Both the position numbers and the translations under genes were made by a program. Under the pieces are notes generated by a model, which saw only the letters and a program-made list of their open reading frames with translations, had not been told where the DNA came from and ran no database searches. A DNA stretch of 64,000 nucleotides, from assembly GCF_008634025.1 (NCBI RefSeq), contig NZ_PDCM01000001.1, positions 4,186,501 to 4,250,500 of the forward strand, in the 5' to 3' direction. This document shows, in pieces, positions 1-12,092 of the stretch (its first letter is position 1; every line of letters begins with the position of its first letter). Source of the DNA: Streptomyces albofaciens JCM 4342. Lineage in GTDB: Bacteria > Actinomycetota > Actinomycetes > Streptomycetales > Streptomycetaceae.

Positions 1-67
1 CCGGGCTGCGCGGCACCGGCGCGTTCACGCACGAGCCCGGGCAGACGGCCGTCCCGTACACCTTCGA

Positions 68-83
<16 letters not shown>
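1..83 (+). CDS. 3' end of an unidentified CDS (partial)
   Basis: An open frame runs from the window edge (in-frame codons from position 3) to a TGA at 81-83 and encodes about 26 residues ending TFDYDFG. The sequence left of the window would be needed to name it. Its last 16 bases overlap the 3' end of the convergent P-type ATPase gene. The ending could be a secreted or beta-rich protein, but that cannot be judged from this length. The call rests only on the open frame and convergent placement. Confidence 0.5.
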
Positions 84-4570
<4,487 letters not shown>

Positions 4571-4626
4571 CGAAGGCCCCTCGCTCGGAGGACGTCCGGC
4601 GGACCGCGCCGGCGTACCGCAATGGG

Positions 4627-4650
4627 TAACCCTCCGGCGTCGGCCTACAC
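4627..4650 (-). promoter_or_regulatory. Possible SigB-type promoter for the P-type ATPase
   Basis: Read on the minus strand, GTGT is followed after 14 bases by GGGTTA, about 57 bases before the ATPase start. The Streptomyces SigB-family consensus is GTTT-N14-16-GGGTAT, so the match is partial. A SigB-type sigma factor is encoded at 20253-21077. The intergenic stretch 4571-4865 holds no other clear element. TAGAAC at 4854-4859 lies 6 bases before the next gene's GTG and could be a -10 for a leaderless message. Weak evidence. Confidence 0.22.
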
Positions 4651-4865
4651 GCCCCGGATCGCACACCGGGACGCCGATTGCGCCGTCCGGGTGCGGCACG
4701 GCGCGCCGCGTCAGCGGTGTGGCCGCCGCACCGTGGCGGTGGTACGGCCGCACCGTGTCCGCGCGTGAAGATCACATGACGGCCGTACGGCGCGCCCCGT
4801 ACCCCCGTAGGGCCGCTGCCCCGGAGCGGACTCACCACCCGCTCCCGGTCCGGTAGAACAGCCAC

Positions 4866-5567
4866 GTGACAAGCCCCGATACGACAACGACCCCGCACCG
4901 GGTGACGGCCGAGCCCCTGACCGCGATACCGGCGGGCGAAGTCGTCCTCCGGGACGAGGCCGCGAAGACGGAGCGGCGGGCCGAGGTCGCGGCCTTCCGG
5001 CTGGCGCCGTACCCCGTCACCCGTGAGCTGTACCGGGCCGTACTGGGCACGGCGCCCGCCGGCACGGCGGGCCCCCGGACGCCGGTGACCGAGGTCTCCT
5101 GGCCGGACGCCGTACGGTTCTGCAACCTGCTCTCCCGCGCGACGGGCCGGCAGCCCTGCTACACGACGGGTACCGACCCCGACGCCCAGGACGTGGTCTG
5201 CGACTGGCGGGCCGACGGCTACCGCCTCCCGACCGAGGCGGAATGGGAGTACGCGTGCCGGGCCGGGACCACCGGCGTCCGCTACGGCGAGCTGGACGAC
5301 ATCGCCTGGCACCGGGGCAACTCCGGCGACGAGGTGCACGAGGTGGCGTCCAAGGCCCCCAACGCCTGGGGCCTGTACGACATGATCGGCAACGTGTGGG
5401 AGTGGTGCTGGGACATCTACGACCCCGGCGTCTACGGCCCGTACCGCACCTTCCGCGGCGGCGGCTGGCTGGACCGGCCCCGGAGCTGCCGCGCCGCGTG
5501 CCGCCGCAAGAGCCATCCGACGCTGCGCATCGACGACCTCGGCTTCCGGCTGGCCCGGTCGGGCTGA
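4866..5567 (+). CDS. FGE-sulfatase-fold (SUMF1-like) protein, non-canonical
   Basis: A 233-residue protein of the formylglycine-generating-enzyme fold. Family signatures include RLPTEAEWEYACRAGT, a NAWGLYDMIGNVWEWC stretch, a C-terminal FRGGGW segment and a closing LGFRLA. True FGEs have two active-site cysteines in the pattern GGSYxCxxSYC. Here the aligned stretch is GGGWLDRPRSC, so the first cysteine is Asp and only the second remains. It is therefore unlikely to be a standard sulfatase-activating enzyme and may be one of the many diverged family members with other or unknown roles. The GTG start has no strong ribosome site; TAGAAC six bases upstream suggests a leaderless transcript. The next gene is separated by a strong hairpin. 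Confidence 0.85.
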   Translation: MTSPDTTTTPHRVTAEPLTAIPAGEVVLRDEAAKTERRAEVAAFRLAPYPVTRELYRAVLGTAPAGTAGPRTPVTEVSWPDAVRFCNLLSRATGRQPCYTTGTDPDAQDVVCDWRADGYRLPTEAEWEYACRAGTTGVRYGELDDIAWHRGNSGDEVHEVASKAPNAWGLYDMIGNVWEWCWDIYDPGVYGPYRTFRGGGWLDRPRSCRAACRRKSHPTLRIDDLGFRLARSG

Positions 5568-5669
5568 GCTTCCACCGGTACGCGGCCGGCCTGGGACCGG
5601 CCGCGCCGCGCGCGTCGCGGTCCGGGAAACCGAACCCGCCCGTTCCGCTTCCGTACCCGAACCCTATGA

Positions 5670-5711
5670 TCGAGCGTCGTCCGGCGGGCAACCCCGCCGG
5701 ACGACGCTCGA
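5670..5711. terminator. Perfect 19-bp inverted repeat, likely terminator
   Basis: Arms 5670-5688 and 5693-5711 are perfect complements around the loop CAAC. The repeat lies 102 bases after the FGE-like gene and 32 bases before the lipoprotein gene. It lacks a T-run, as many Streptomyces terminators do. It could also act as an operator for the lipoprotein gene. Confidence 0.6.
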
Positions 5712-5743
5712 CGATCAACACCCAACGGGGAAACGGGGCAGCA

Positions 5744-6358
5744 GTGCAGCGCGACAAGTGGATACGTACGGCGGCAACGGTGGCCCTGGTGGTCGCGACG
5801 GCCAGTGCCTGCGGGTCGTCACCGGACCCGCTGCTCACCAACGGCACCCCCGTACCGAGCCCGACGGCGACGCCGTCCGGGAAGGCCGCGCCCCAGCACC
5901 CCGCGCCCGGCAAGAAGGCGCCGGTGCTGGACCAGATCAAGTACGACCTCGAAAGCCGCGTCCTGGCCATGGGCGGCGGCGTGCCCCAGCAGACCAGCAC
6001 CGCCTGCGACACCGCCGAAGTCGGCGACAAGCCGCAGAAGTTCACGTGCACCGTCAAGTACCTGGGCGTCGACGTGCCCTTCGCCGTCGAGACCAAGGGC
6101 GGCTTCATCCTGATGCAGTACACCGCCACCCCGACCAAGGGCGGAGTGGTCACCGACGAGGGCGTCCGCGCGCGGGCGTGGAAGCAGTACGGGAGCTACG
6201 GCGGCAAGGCGGCCAGGTCACTGCGCTGCGACCAGGTCCCCAAGGTCCGCCTGGTCCCGCTCGACAAGCCCTCCGGTTACCGGTGCTACGTGGGCGAGGG
6301 CGGCCTCAAGGGCGCTTACGACGTGATCGTCACGGCCAACGGGATGCGGCTGACATGA
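5744..6358 (+). CDS. Putative lipoprotein with paired cysteines
   Basis: A 204-residue exported protein. GTG 5744 is preferred because GGGG lies about 6 bases upstream and the frame then opens with a short charged n-region (QRDKWIR), a hydrophobic core and the lipobox-like ASAC with Cys23. A Pro/Thr/Ser-rich linker follows, then two small domain-like halves, each with cysteines (TACDTAEVG..FTCTVKYLG and LRCDQVPK..GYRCYVGEG). That duplicated layout is reminiscent of the small Cys-paired domains of actinobacterial lipoproteins such as DUF4333, but I cannot assign a family with confidence. No operon partner: hairpins flank it on both sides. Confidence 0.75.
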   Translation: MQRDKWIRTAATVALVVATASACGSSPDPLLTNGTPVPSPTATPSGKAAPQHPAPGKKAPVLDQIKYDLESRVLAMGGGVPQQTSTACDTAEVGDKPQKFTCTVKYLGVDVPFAVETKGGFILMQYTATPTKGGVVTDEGVRARAWKQYGSYGGKAARSLRCDQVPKVRLVPLDKPSGYRCYVGEGGLKGAYDVIVTANGMRLT

Positions 6359-6371
6359 GGCGGCGCGGGCG

Positions 6372-6420
6372 CCGGGCACCCCACCCCCGTGAGGGTGCCC
6401 GGCCGCACTCCCGTGCGGCC
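6372..6420 (+). terminator. Tandem hairpins after the lipoprotein gene
   Basis: Two adjoining stem-loops begin 14 bases after the lipoprotein stop: a 10-bp stem (6372-6381 with 6393-6402) and an 8-bp stem (6401-6408 with 6413-6420). They separate it from the convergent LAL regulator, whose stop is at 6516, so they may work as a terminator for both strands. Confidence 0.55.
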
Positions 6421-6515
6421 GTGCGCCGTCCGCGGTGACGCGGGCGCCGTGGACCGGACACGGATACCCCCACTCCACCGCACCGCGCGTTGTTTCGCAG
6501 CCCGTTTCCGTGCGG

Positions 6516-9317
6516 CTAATCAATGGCCGTGGCGGGGCTTTCGACGAGATCGCGCAGCTGAGAGCGGGCCGTGATGCCCAGTTTGGGGAAGCTGCGGTAG
6601 AGGTGGGAGCCGACCGTGCGGGGGGAGAGGAAGAGTCTCTCGCCGATCTCGCGGTTGGTGAGTCCGCGGGCGGCGAGCTTGATGATCTGCTGTTGCTGCG
6701 GGGTGAGTCCGGCGAGCGCGTCGGGGGCCGTGTCCGTGACGTCGAGGCCGGCGGCGCGTGCTTCGGCGCGGGCGCGTTCGGTCCACGGGCGGGCGCCCAG
6801 GCGCCGGAAGGTCTCCAGGGCTTCGGTGAGCGGAGTCCGTGCCTCCGCGATGCGCCGGCGGCGCCGCAGCCACTCGGCGAACTCCAGCAGGGTCTGTGCG
6901 CGTTCGAAGGGCCAGTGCTCCAGTCCGGGGTCCGCGAGGGCCGCCCGGAAGTGCGGTTCGGCGTCCTCGGGGGCCGCCAGCAGGCCGCGGGCGCGGCTGA
7001 TCAGCGCGCGCAGCCGGGGTGAGGCGTTGTCCGCGAGGTCGCGGGCGGACCGTTCGACGATCCGTGCGGCCTCCTCGTGGCGGCCGGTCCGTACAGCGGC
7101 GGCGGCCAGGTCCGCGAGGGCCGGGTAGGACGCGTGGTAGTGCACCGGCGCGCCGTCCGCGGTGAAAACCGTGCGGAGATGGCCGTAGGCGCTCTCGTAC
7201 GCGCCTTCCGCGGCCGACGCGGCACCGAGCGCGCGGCGGGCGTAGACGGCTACCGAGCGGCTTTCCAGCGGGTCGATCAGTGCGAGCGCGTCCTCGGCCC
7301 GGGCGCGGGCTGCCGCCGCGTCCCCCTGGTGGGCCAGTACGGTGGCGTCCACCGCGGCCGCACAGGCCACCGCGTGGTCGAGGCCGGCGGTCCGGCCGAT
7401 CGCGGTGATCCGGGCGCAGGCCTCGCGGGCCCGCCCCCAGCGCCCCCGTTCCACGTAGGCCCAGGCGACCGCGCCGCCCAGCCCCTCCGGCAGCGGCCCC
7501 CGCAACTCCCAGCGTCCGAAGGCCGCGTCGAAGGCGCGGACGGCCCGCGGGGTCTCGTCCAGGACCCACGCCATGATCCCGACGGCGGTGAGCCCCTCCG
7601 GGCAGGTTTCCGCCTCGGCGGCCAGCCGGGGGAGGAGGGAGGTGAGGCGGGGACGGTGGCCGAAGGGGTCGGAGACGGTCTGTACCCAGGCGCGCGGGCC
7701 CGGGTGCGCGGCGTCTTCGGGGAGGCGTCGCAGGATGTCCTGGATGCGCTGCCGCTGGGCGTCCTCGCCGGAGTAGAAGCGGACGACGGCAGCGTCGGCC
7801 AGGAGGTCCAGAGCGGGGGCGGGGCGGGTGGGGCAGGAGAGAGCCAACTGGTCGGCCGCGTCGGCGAGTCGGGAGAACACGGCCGTGTGCCGTACGGTCA
7901 GGGCGGCCAGCCGCCCGGCCTGCACGGTCGCAGCGGTCAGCAGCGAGGTGTCGTCCGTGCGTGCCCGTACCCCGGCGGCCAGTTCCTCGACCCAGGCGAG
8001 ATCCCCGGTGAACACGGCCGCCCGCGCGGCTTCGACCAGCAGCCGGGCGCTGTCCGCACTCTCCGGTGCCAGCTCCGCGGCGCGCTGGAGCGCCTGGGCC
8101 GCCGCCGCGTGACCGCCGCGCCGGCGGGCCCGGCCGGCCGTCCGCTCCAGCTCCGCCGCGACGGCCGCGTCCGGGCCCGGGCAGGCGGCGGCCAACTGCC
8201 AGGCGCGCCGGTCCGGTTCGTTCCGCAGCAGCTCGGCCAGGGCGAGGTGCGCCGTGCGCCGCGCGTCCGCGGGCGCGGAGTGGTACACGGCCGACCGGGC
8301 CAGCGGGTGGCGGAACCGGACGTCCCGGCCGTTCCGCCGGATCAGCGCGGCCTCCTCGGCGGGCAGCCACACCGCGTCCCCGGCCTCCGGCAGCCCGGCC
8401 GGTACGGCGAGCACGGAGTCGGCACTGTCCATCGCGGCCAGGAGCAGCAGGGCCCGGGCGGTGGGGGCGGGGAGACCGTCCAGGCGGGCGGCGAAGAGGC
8501 GTTCCAGGCGGTCGGTGAGGGGGAGCGGACCTGGGGGCGGCGGTGACGCGGCCGTGTCGTGGAGGCTTGCCGCCCTCGTCAGCTCGGCCAGCGCCAAGGG
8601 GTTGCCGGCGGCCTGGTCGAGGATCTGGGTCCTCGTGTGGCCGGTGGGGGCGTCCGGCTGAAGGTCCAGCAGTTGGTTGGCCGCGGCGTTGTCCAGTGGT
8701 TCCAGGGTGAGTGACGGTATGTGCCGGCCGAAGCCGGGGAGGTCGGCGACGCCACGGGTGGCGATCAGCACCGTGACCGGCTCGTCGCCGCCCAGCCGTC
8801 TGGCGGCGAAGGACAGGGCGTCCAGGGAGGCGCGGTCGCACCACTGCGCGTCGTCCAGCACCACGAGTACGGGCTGCCGGTCGCCCAGGGCGGAGAGGAG
8901 GGTCAGGACGGCGATGCCGGTCAGCATGGGATCGGACGCGTTCGTGTGCTCAGGCGCAGCCGGGCCCGCGCCGAGGGCGTCCTGGAGCGCCGCGCGCTGC
9001 CGCTCCGGCAGCGCGTCCACCTCGGCGGCCACCGGCCGCAGCAGCTGATGCAGCGCGGAGAACGCGAGGCCCGACTCCGACTCGCTCCCTTCGGCGCGCA
9101 GTACGCGTGTGCCGTCGGCCCCGGCGCGGCGCGCCACGCGGTCCAGCAGCGCGCTCTTTCCCGTGCCCATGTCACCGGCGAGCAGCAGGACCCGCTCGGC
9201 CGACGCCGGGTCCACCGCACGGAAGAGGCGGGCCAGCTCCGCGCTCCGGCCGACGATCCGCTCCGTATCGGATCGCGGTTCCGCGGCCGTACCGAGGTCG
9301 CCTTCGTGCCCGTCCAC
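6516..9317 (-). CDS. LAL-family LuxR transcriptional regulator (ATPase + HTH)
   Basis: A 933-residue large ATP-binding LuxR-type regulator of the MalT/LAL class, common as a pathway-specific activator in Streptomyces. Near the N-terminus the Walker A loop is GDMGTGKS (residues 48-55) and Walker B is VLVVLDDAQWCD. The middle is a long Ala/Arg-rich helical region with TPR-like repeats. The last ~65 residues form a GerE-type helix-turn-helix (LTPQQQQIIKLAARGLTNRE, then FLSPRTVGSHLYR). GTG 9317 was chosen because GGAG lies 8 bases upstream and the ATPase domain follows at once; the longer open frame to 9845 overlaps the divergent hydrolase. It faces the MBL and esterase genes head-to-head and is the obvious candidate regulator of them. 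Confidence 0.9.
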   Translation of the reverse strand: MDGHEGDLGTAAEPRSDTERIVGRSAELARLFRAVDPASAERVLLLAGDMGTGKSALLDRVARRAGADGTRVLRAEGSESESGLAFSALHQLLRPVAAEVDALPERQRAALQDALGAGPAAPEHTNASDPMLTGIAVLTLLSALGDRQPVLVVLDDAQWCDRASLDALSFAARRLGGDEPVTVLIATRGVADLPGFGRHIPSLTLEPLDNAAANQLLDLQPDAPTGHTRTQILDQAAGNPLALAELTRAASLHDTAASPPPPGPLPLTDRLERLFAARLDGLPAPTARALLLLAAMDSADSVLAVPAGLPEAGDAVWLPAEEAALIRRNGRDVRFRHPLARSAVYHSAPADARRTAHLALAELLRNEPDRRAWQLAAACPGPDAAVAAELERTAGRARRRGGHAAAAQALQRAAELAPESADSARLLVEAARAAVFTGDLAWVEELAAGVRARTDDTSLLTAATVQAGRLAALTVRHTAVFSRLADAADQLALSCPTRPAPALDLLADAAVVRFYSGEDAQRQRIQDILRRLPEDAAHPGPRAWVQTVSDPFGHRPRLTSLLPRLAAEAETCPEGLTAVGIMAWVLDETPRAVRAFDAAFGRWELRGPLPEGLGGAVAWAYVERGRWGRAREACARITAIGRTAGLDHAVACAAAVDATVLAHQGDAAAARARAEDALALIDPLESRSVAVYARRALGAASAAEGAYESAYGHLRTVFTADGAPVHYHASYPALADLAAAAVRTGRHEEAARIVERSARDLADNASPRLRALISRARGLLAAPEDAEPHFRAALADPGLEHWPFERAQTLLEFAEWLRRRRRIAEARTPLTEALETFRRLGARPWTERARAEARAAGLDVTDTAPDALAGLTPQQQQIIKLAARGLTNREIGERLFLSPRTVGSHLYRSFPKLGITARSQLRDLVESPATAID

Positions 9318-9495
9318 GGAGTCTCCAGAATGTGTGGCTCCTCGCACCGGAGCCGTGGTGCCCTTGCCCGTCCAGGCTACAAGCGGTCGGGTCCGCCGCC
9401 CGGGCCGCGTACAGGTGCAGTCGGATGACGGATACCGCGAGCGCCGGGGCCGCTCGTACGGTTCCGGCAATTCCTCCGAATTGCAGGGACGCACC
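9318..9495. promoter_or_regulatory. Divergent regulatory region with GCAATTC-N4-GAATTGC palindrome
   Basis: This 178-bp gap separates the LAL gene from the MBL hydrolase. It holds a perfect 7+4+7 inverted repeat at 9467-9484, AT-rich against the GC-rich background and ending 11 bases before the MBL start, and a 6+7+6 repeat (GGCTCC...GGAGCC, 9336-9354) close to the LAL start. Either could be an operator. AGGGA within the gap is the likely ribosome site for the MBL gene. Confidence 0.4.
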
Positions 9496-10410
9496 ATGGA
9501 CCAGATAACGCTCGGCGACGTCACCATCACCCGGGTCCGGGAATATTTCGGCCCCGTCGACATGACGCCCGAGACCTTTTTCCCGGAAAGCCCGAAGGAG
9601 GCGTGGGACGACCACGCTTCCTGGCTGGATCCGCATTTCGTCGATTCCGGGACCCGTATCGTGAACTCCGCCGTCCAGACCTGGCTGCTGCGCAGCGAGG
9701 GCCGGACCATCCTGGTGGACACCGGCGTGGGCAACCACAAGGAGCGCCCGTACGCGCCGGTCTGGAGCCGTCTGGAAACGGATTTCCTGGACAACCTCGC
9801 CCGGGCCGGTGTCGCGCCCGAGGACGTGGACATCGTGATCAACACCCATCTGCACGTCGATCACGTCGGCTGGAACACGTATCTGGACGGCCGGGACTGG
9901 GTGCCCACCTTTCCCCGTGCCACCTACCTGATGCCGAAGGCCGATTTCGACTTCTGGAACCCCGCGAACGGTCACGAGCCGGTGCTCGGCCGCGGCAACC
10001 AGAACGTCTTCGAGGACAGCGTGGCCCCGGTGCACCGGGCGGGGCAGGCGCTGCTGTGGGAGGGCGGCCACCGGATCGACGCGAACCTGCGCCTGGAAGC
10101 GGCCCCCGGACACACCCCCGGCTCCTCCGTACTGACCCTCACCTCCGGCACGGACCGCGCGGTGTTCGTCGGCGACCTGCTGCACAGCCCTGTGCAGATC
10201 CTCGAACCGGACGCCAACAGCTGCTTCTGCGAGGACCCGGCCGGCGCCCGCGCCACCCGCCGCAAGGTGCTGAGCCGGGCGGCCGACACCAACGCCCTCG
10301 TCATCCCCGCGCACCTGGGCGGCCACGGCGCCGTGGAAGTGGCCCGCGCGGGAGAGAAGTTCTCCATCAAGGGCTGGGCGCCCTTCACCCCGTACGCCGA
10401 GCAGAACTGA
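9496..10410 (+). CDS. Metallo-beta-lactamase-fold hydrolase
   Basis: A 304-residue cytoplasmic hydrolase. The zinc signature HxHxDH is present as THLHVDHVGW (His118, His120, Asp122, His123), followed by a second metal-ligand region GHTPGSSVLTL and FVGDLLH, and a late PAHLGGHGA. Length and layout match the broad MBL family that includes lactonases and other ester hydrolases, rather than beta-lactamases proper. The substrate is unknown. ATG 9496 has AGGGA upstream. It is followed after 21 bases by a type-B carboxylesterase, so the pair may form one transcript acting on related ester or lactone substrates, possibly under the divergent LAL regulator. Confidence 0.88.
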   Translation: MDQITLGDVTITRVREYFGPVDMTPETFFPESPKEAWDDHASWLDPHFVDSGTRIVNSAVQTWLLRSEGRTILVDTGVGNHKERPYAPVWSRLETDFLDNLARAGVAPEDVDIVINTHLHVDHVGWNTYLDGRDWVPTFPRATYLMPKADFDFWNPANGHEPVLGRGNQNVFEDSVAPVHRAGQALLWEGGHRIDANLRLEAAPGHTPGSSVLTLTSGTDRAVFVGDLLHSPVQILEPDANSCFCEDPAGARATRRKVLSRAADTNALVIPAHLGGHGAVEVARAGEKFSIKGWAPFTPYAEQN

Positions 10411-10431
10411 AGCCCGCGGAGAGACAGCACC

Positions 10432-11967
10432 ATGAACCACCACCCCGCACCCGTCGTCACCACCGGCCGGTCACCGGCCCCCGTCGTCCCCACGGCCCAG
10501 GGAGCCGTCCGCGGCCTGCGGCGAGGCGACACCGCGGCCTTCCTGAACATCCCCTACGCCGCCCCTCCCCGCGGCGCCGGCCGGTTCGCGCCGCCCCGGC
10601 CGCACGAGCCGTGGGACGGCGTGCGGGACGCCACCGCGCCGGGACCCAACGCGCCGCAGTCCGAACGCAGGCTCGGAAATGTGGACATGTCCCCGTACTT
10701 CGGCACAGGCTGGAGCCGCGGCGAGGACTACCTCACCGTCAACGTCTGGGCCCCCGCCGCGTCCGGCGGCGGCCTGCCCGTCATGGTGTTCGTCCACGGC
10801 GGCGGCTTCGTCGCCGGATCGACGCGGTCCGCGCTGTACGACGGGTCCGCCTTCGCCCGCGACGGCGTCGTCCTCGTCACCCTCAACTACCGGCTCGGCA
10901 TCGCCGGGTTCCTCGACATCCCGGGCGCGCCCGCCAACCGCGGCCTGCTCGACGCCGCCGCGGCGCTGCGCTGGGTGCAAGAGAACATCGCGGCCTTCGG
11001 CGGTGACCCGGGCAACGTCACCCTCTTCGGCCAGTCGGCCGGGGCCACCCTCGTCGGCGGCCTCCTCGCCGACCCCGGGGCCGTGGGGCTCTTCCGCCGG
11101 GCGATCGTCCAGAGCGGCAACGGCCGCGGGGCGTTCACCGGCGAGCAGGCCGCCCGCGTCACCAGGGCGGCGGCCGAGGACCTGGGCATCGGTCCGCACG
11201 CCGACGCCTTCGCGGAGGTGTCCGACGAGCGCCTGGTCGCGACCGCCGCCCGGCTCACGGGCATCGACCTCCGGACCACGACGCACCGCGACCCGCTGCT
11301 CGGACTCTCCCCCTTCGGCCTCGTCCTCGACGCCCAGCCCGCCGAAGCCCTCGCCGCCGGCCCCGGCCCCGGCGTCGACCTGCTCATCGGGACCAACGCC
11401 GAGGAGGCGAACCTCTACCTCGTCCCCGTGGACACGTACGCCACCTCGACCGCCGAGGACGTCGACGACACGGCGGCCCGCTCGCACCCGGACCCGGCCC
11501 GGCTCGTCGCCGCCTACCGGAAGACCCGCCCGGGGGCGTCCTACGGCGCGCTGCGGTCCGCCGTCATGGGCGACGCGCTGTTCGGCGCGGGCAGCTGGGC
11601 CCTGGCCGCCGCCCATGCCGACCACACCGGGTCCGCCACTTACGCGTACGAATTCGCCTGGCGCTCGCGCGCGCTGGACGGACAGCTCGGCGCCGCGCAC
11701 GCCGTCGAGCTGCCCTTCGTCTTCGACCTCGCGCAGCTTCCCCGACTGCACGGGCCGAACGCCCTGCTCGGCCCCGACGAGCCGCCCGCGGAACTCGCCG
11801 CCCGCATGCACGGGGCGTGGGTCCGCTTCGCCGCCACCGGCGACCCCGGCTGGGACCCGTACGACAACGAGCGCCGAGCCACGATGCGGATCGACGCCGA
11901 GTGGTCCCAGGCCGACGACCCCCGCGGTCCGGAACGACGGGCCTGGATCAACTTCGAACAAATTTAG
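10432..11967 (+). CDS. Type-B carboxylesterase
   Basis: A 511-residue serine esterase of the carboxylesterase type B / para-nitrobenzyl esterase family. The N-terminal family signature is NIPYAAPPRGAGRF, the oxyanion segment VFVHGGGFVAGS, the nucleophile elbow FGQSAGA (Ser202), a likely acid GTNAEEAN (Glu324) and the catalytic histidine AAHAVELPF (His423). Length is normal for the family and no signal peptide is visible, so it probably acts in the cytoplasm. ATG 10432 is preceded by GGAGAG. It probably shares a transcript with the upstream MBL hydrolase. The substrate is not evident. Confidence 0.9.
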   Translation: MNHHPAPVVTTGRSPAPVVPTAQGAVRGLRRGDTAAFLNIPYAAPPRGAGRFAPPRPHEPWDGVRDATAPGPNAPQSERRLGNVDMSPYFGTGWSRGEDYLTVNVWAPAASGGGLPVMVFVHGGGFVAGSTRSALYDGSAFARDGVVLVTLNYRLGIAGFLDIPGAPANRGLLDAAAALRWVQENIAAFGGDPGNVTLFGQSAGATLVGGLLADPGAVGLFRRAIVQSGNGRGAFTGEQAARVTRAAAEDLGIGPHADAFAEVSDERLVATAARLTGIDLRTTTHRDPLLGLSPFGLVLDAQPAEALAAGPGPGVDLLIGTNAEEANLYLVPVDTYATSTAEDVDDTAARSHPDPARLVAAYRKTRPGASYGALRSAVMGDALFGAGSWALAAAHADHTGSATYAYEFAWRSRALDGQLGAAHAVELPFVFDLAQLPRLHGPNALLGPDEPPAELAARMHGAWVRFAATGDPGWDPYDNERRATMRIDAEWSQADDPRGPERRAWINFEQI

Positions 11968-12092
11968 GGTTGTTGCGATCGCCCGTACCGTCTGGTGCGG
12001 ATGCGTTGTCGGAGGTAGGTGGTAGAGCTAGCTGACAAGGGGACTGCACGCGCGGCCGGGAGAGCCCGGCCGGTGTGCGGGGAGGGGGCACC

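Noticed and set aside
4571..4753. N-terminal extension of the P-type ATPase to 4753
   Set aside because: The extra 61 residues are Arg/Pro/Gly-rich without pattern, while ATG 4570 has a purine-rich ribosome site.
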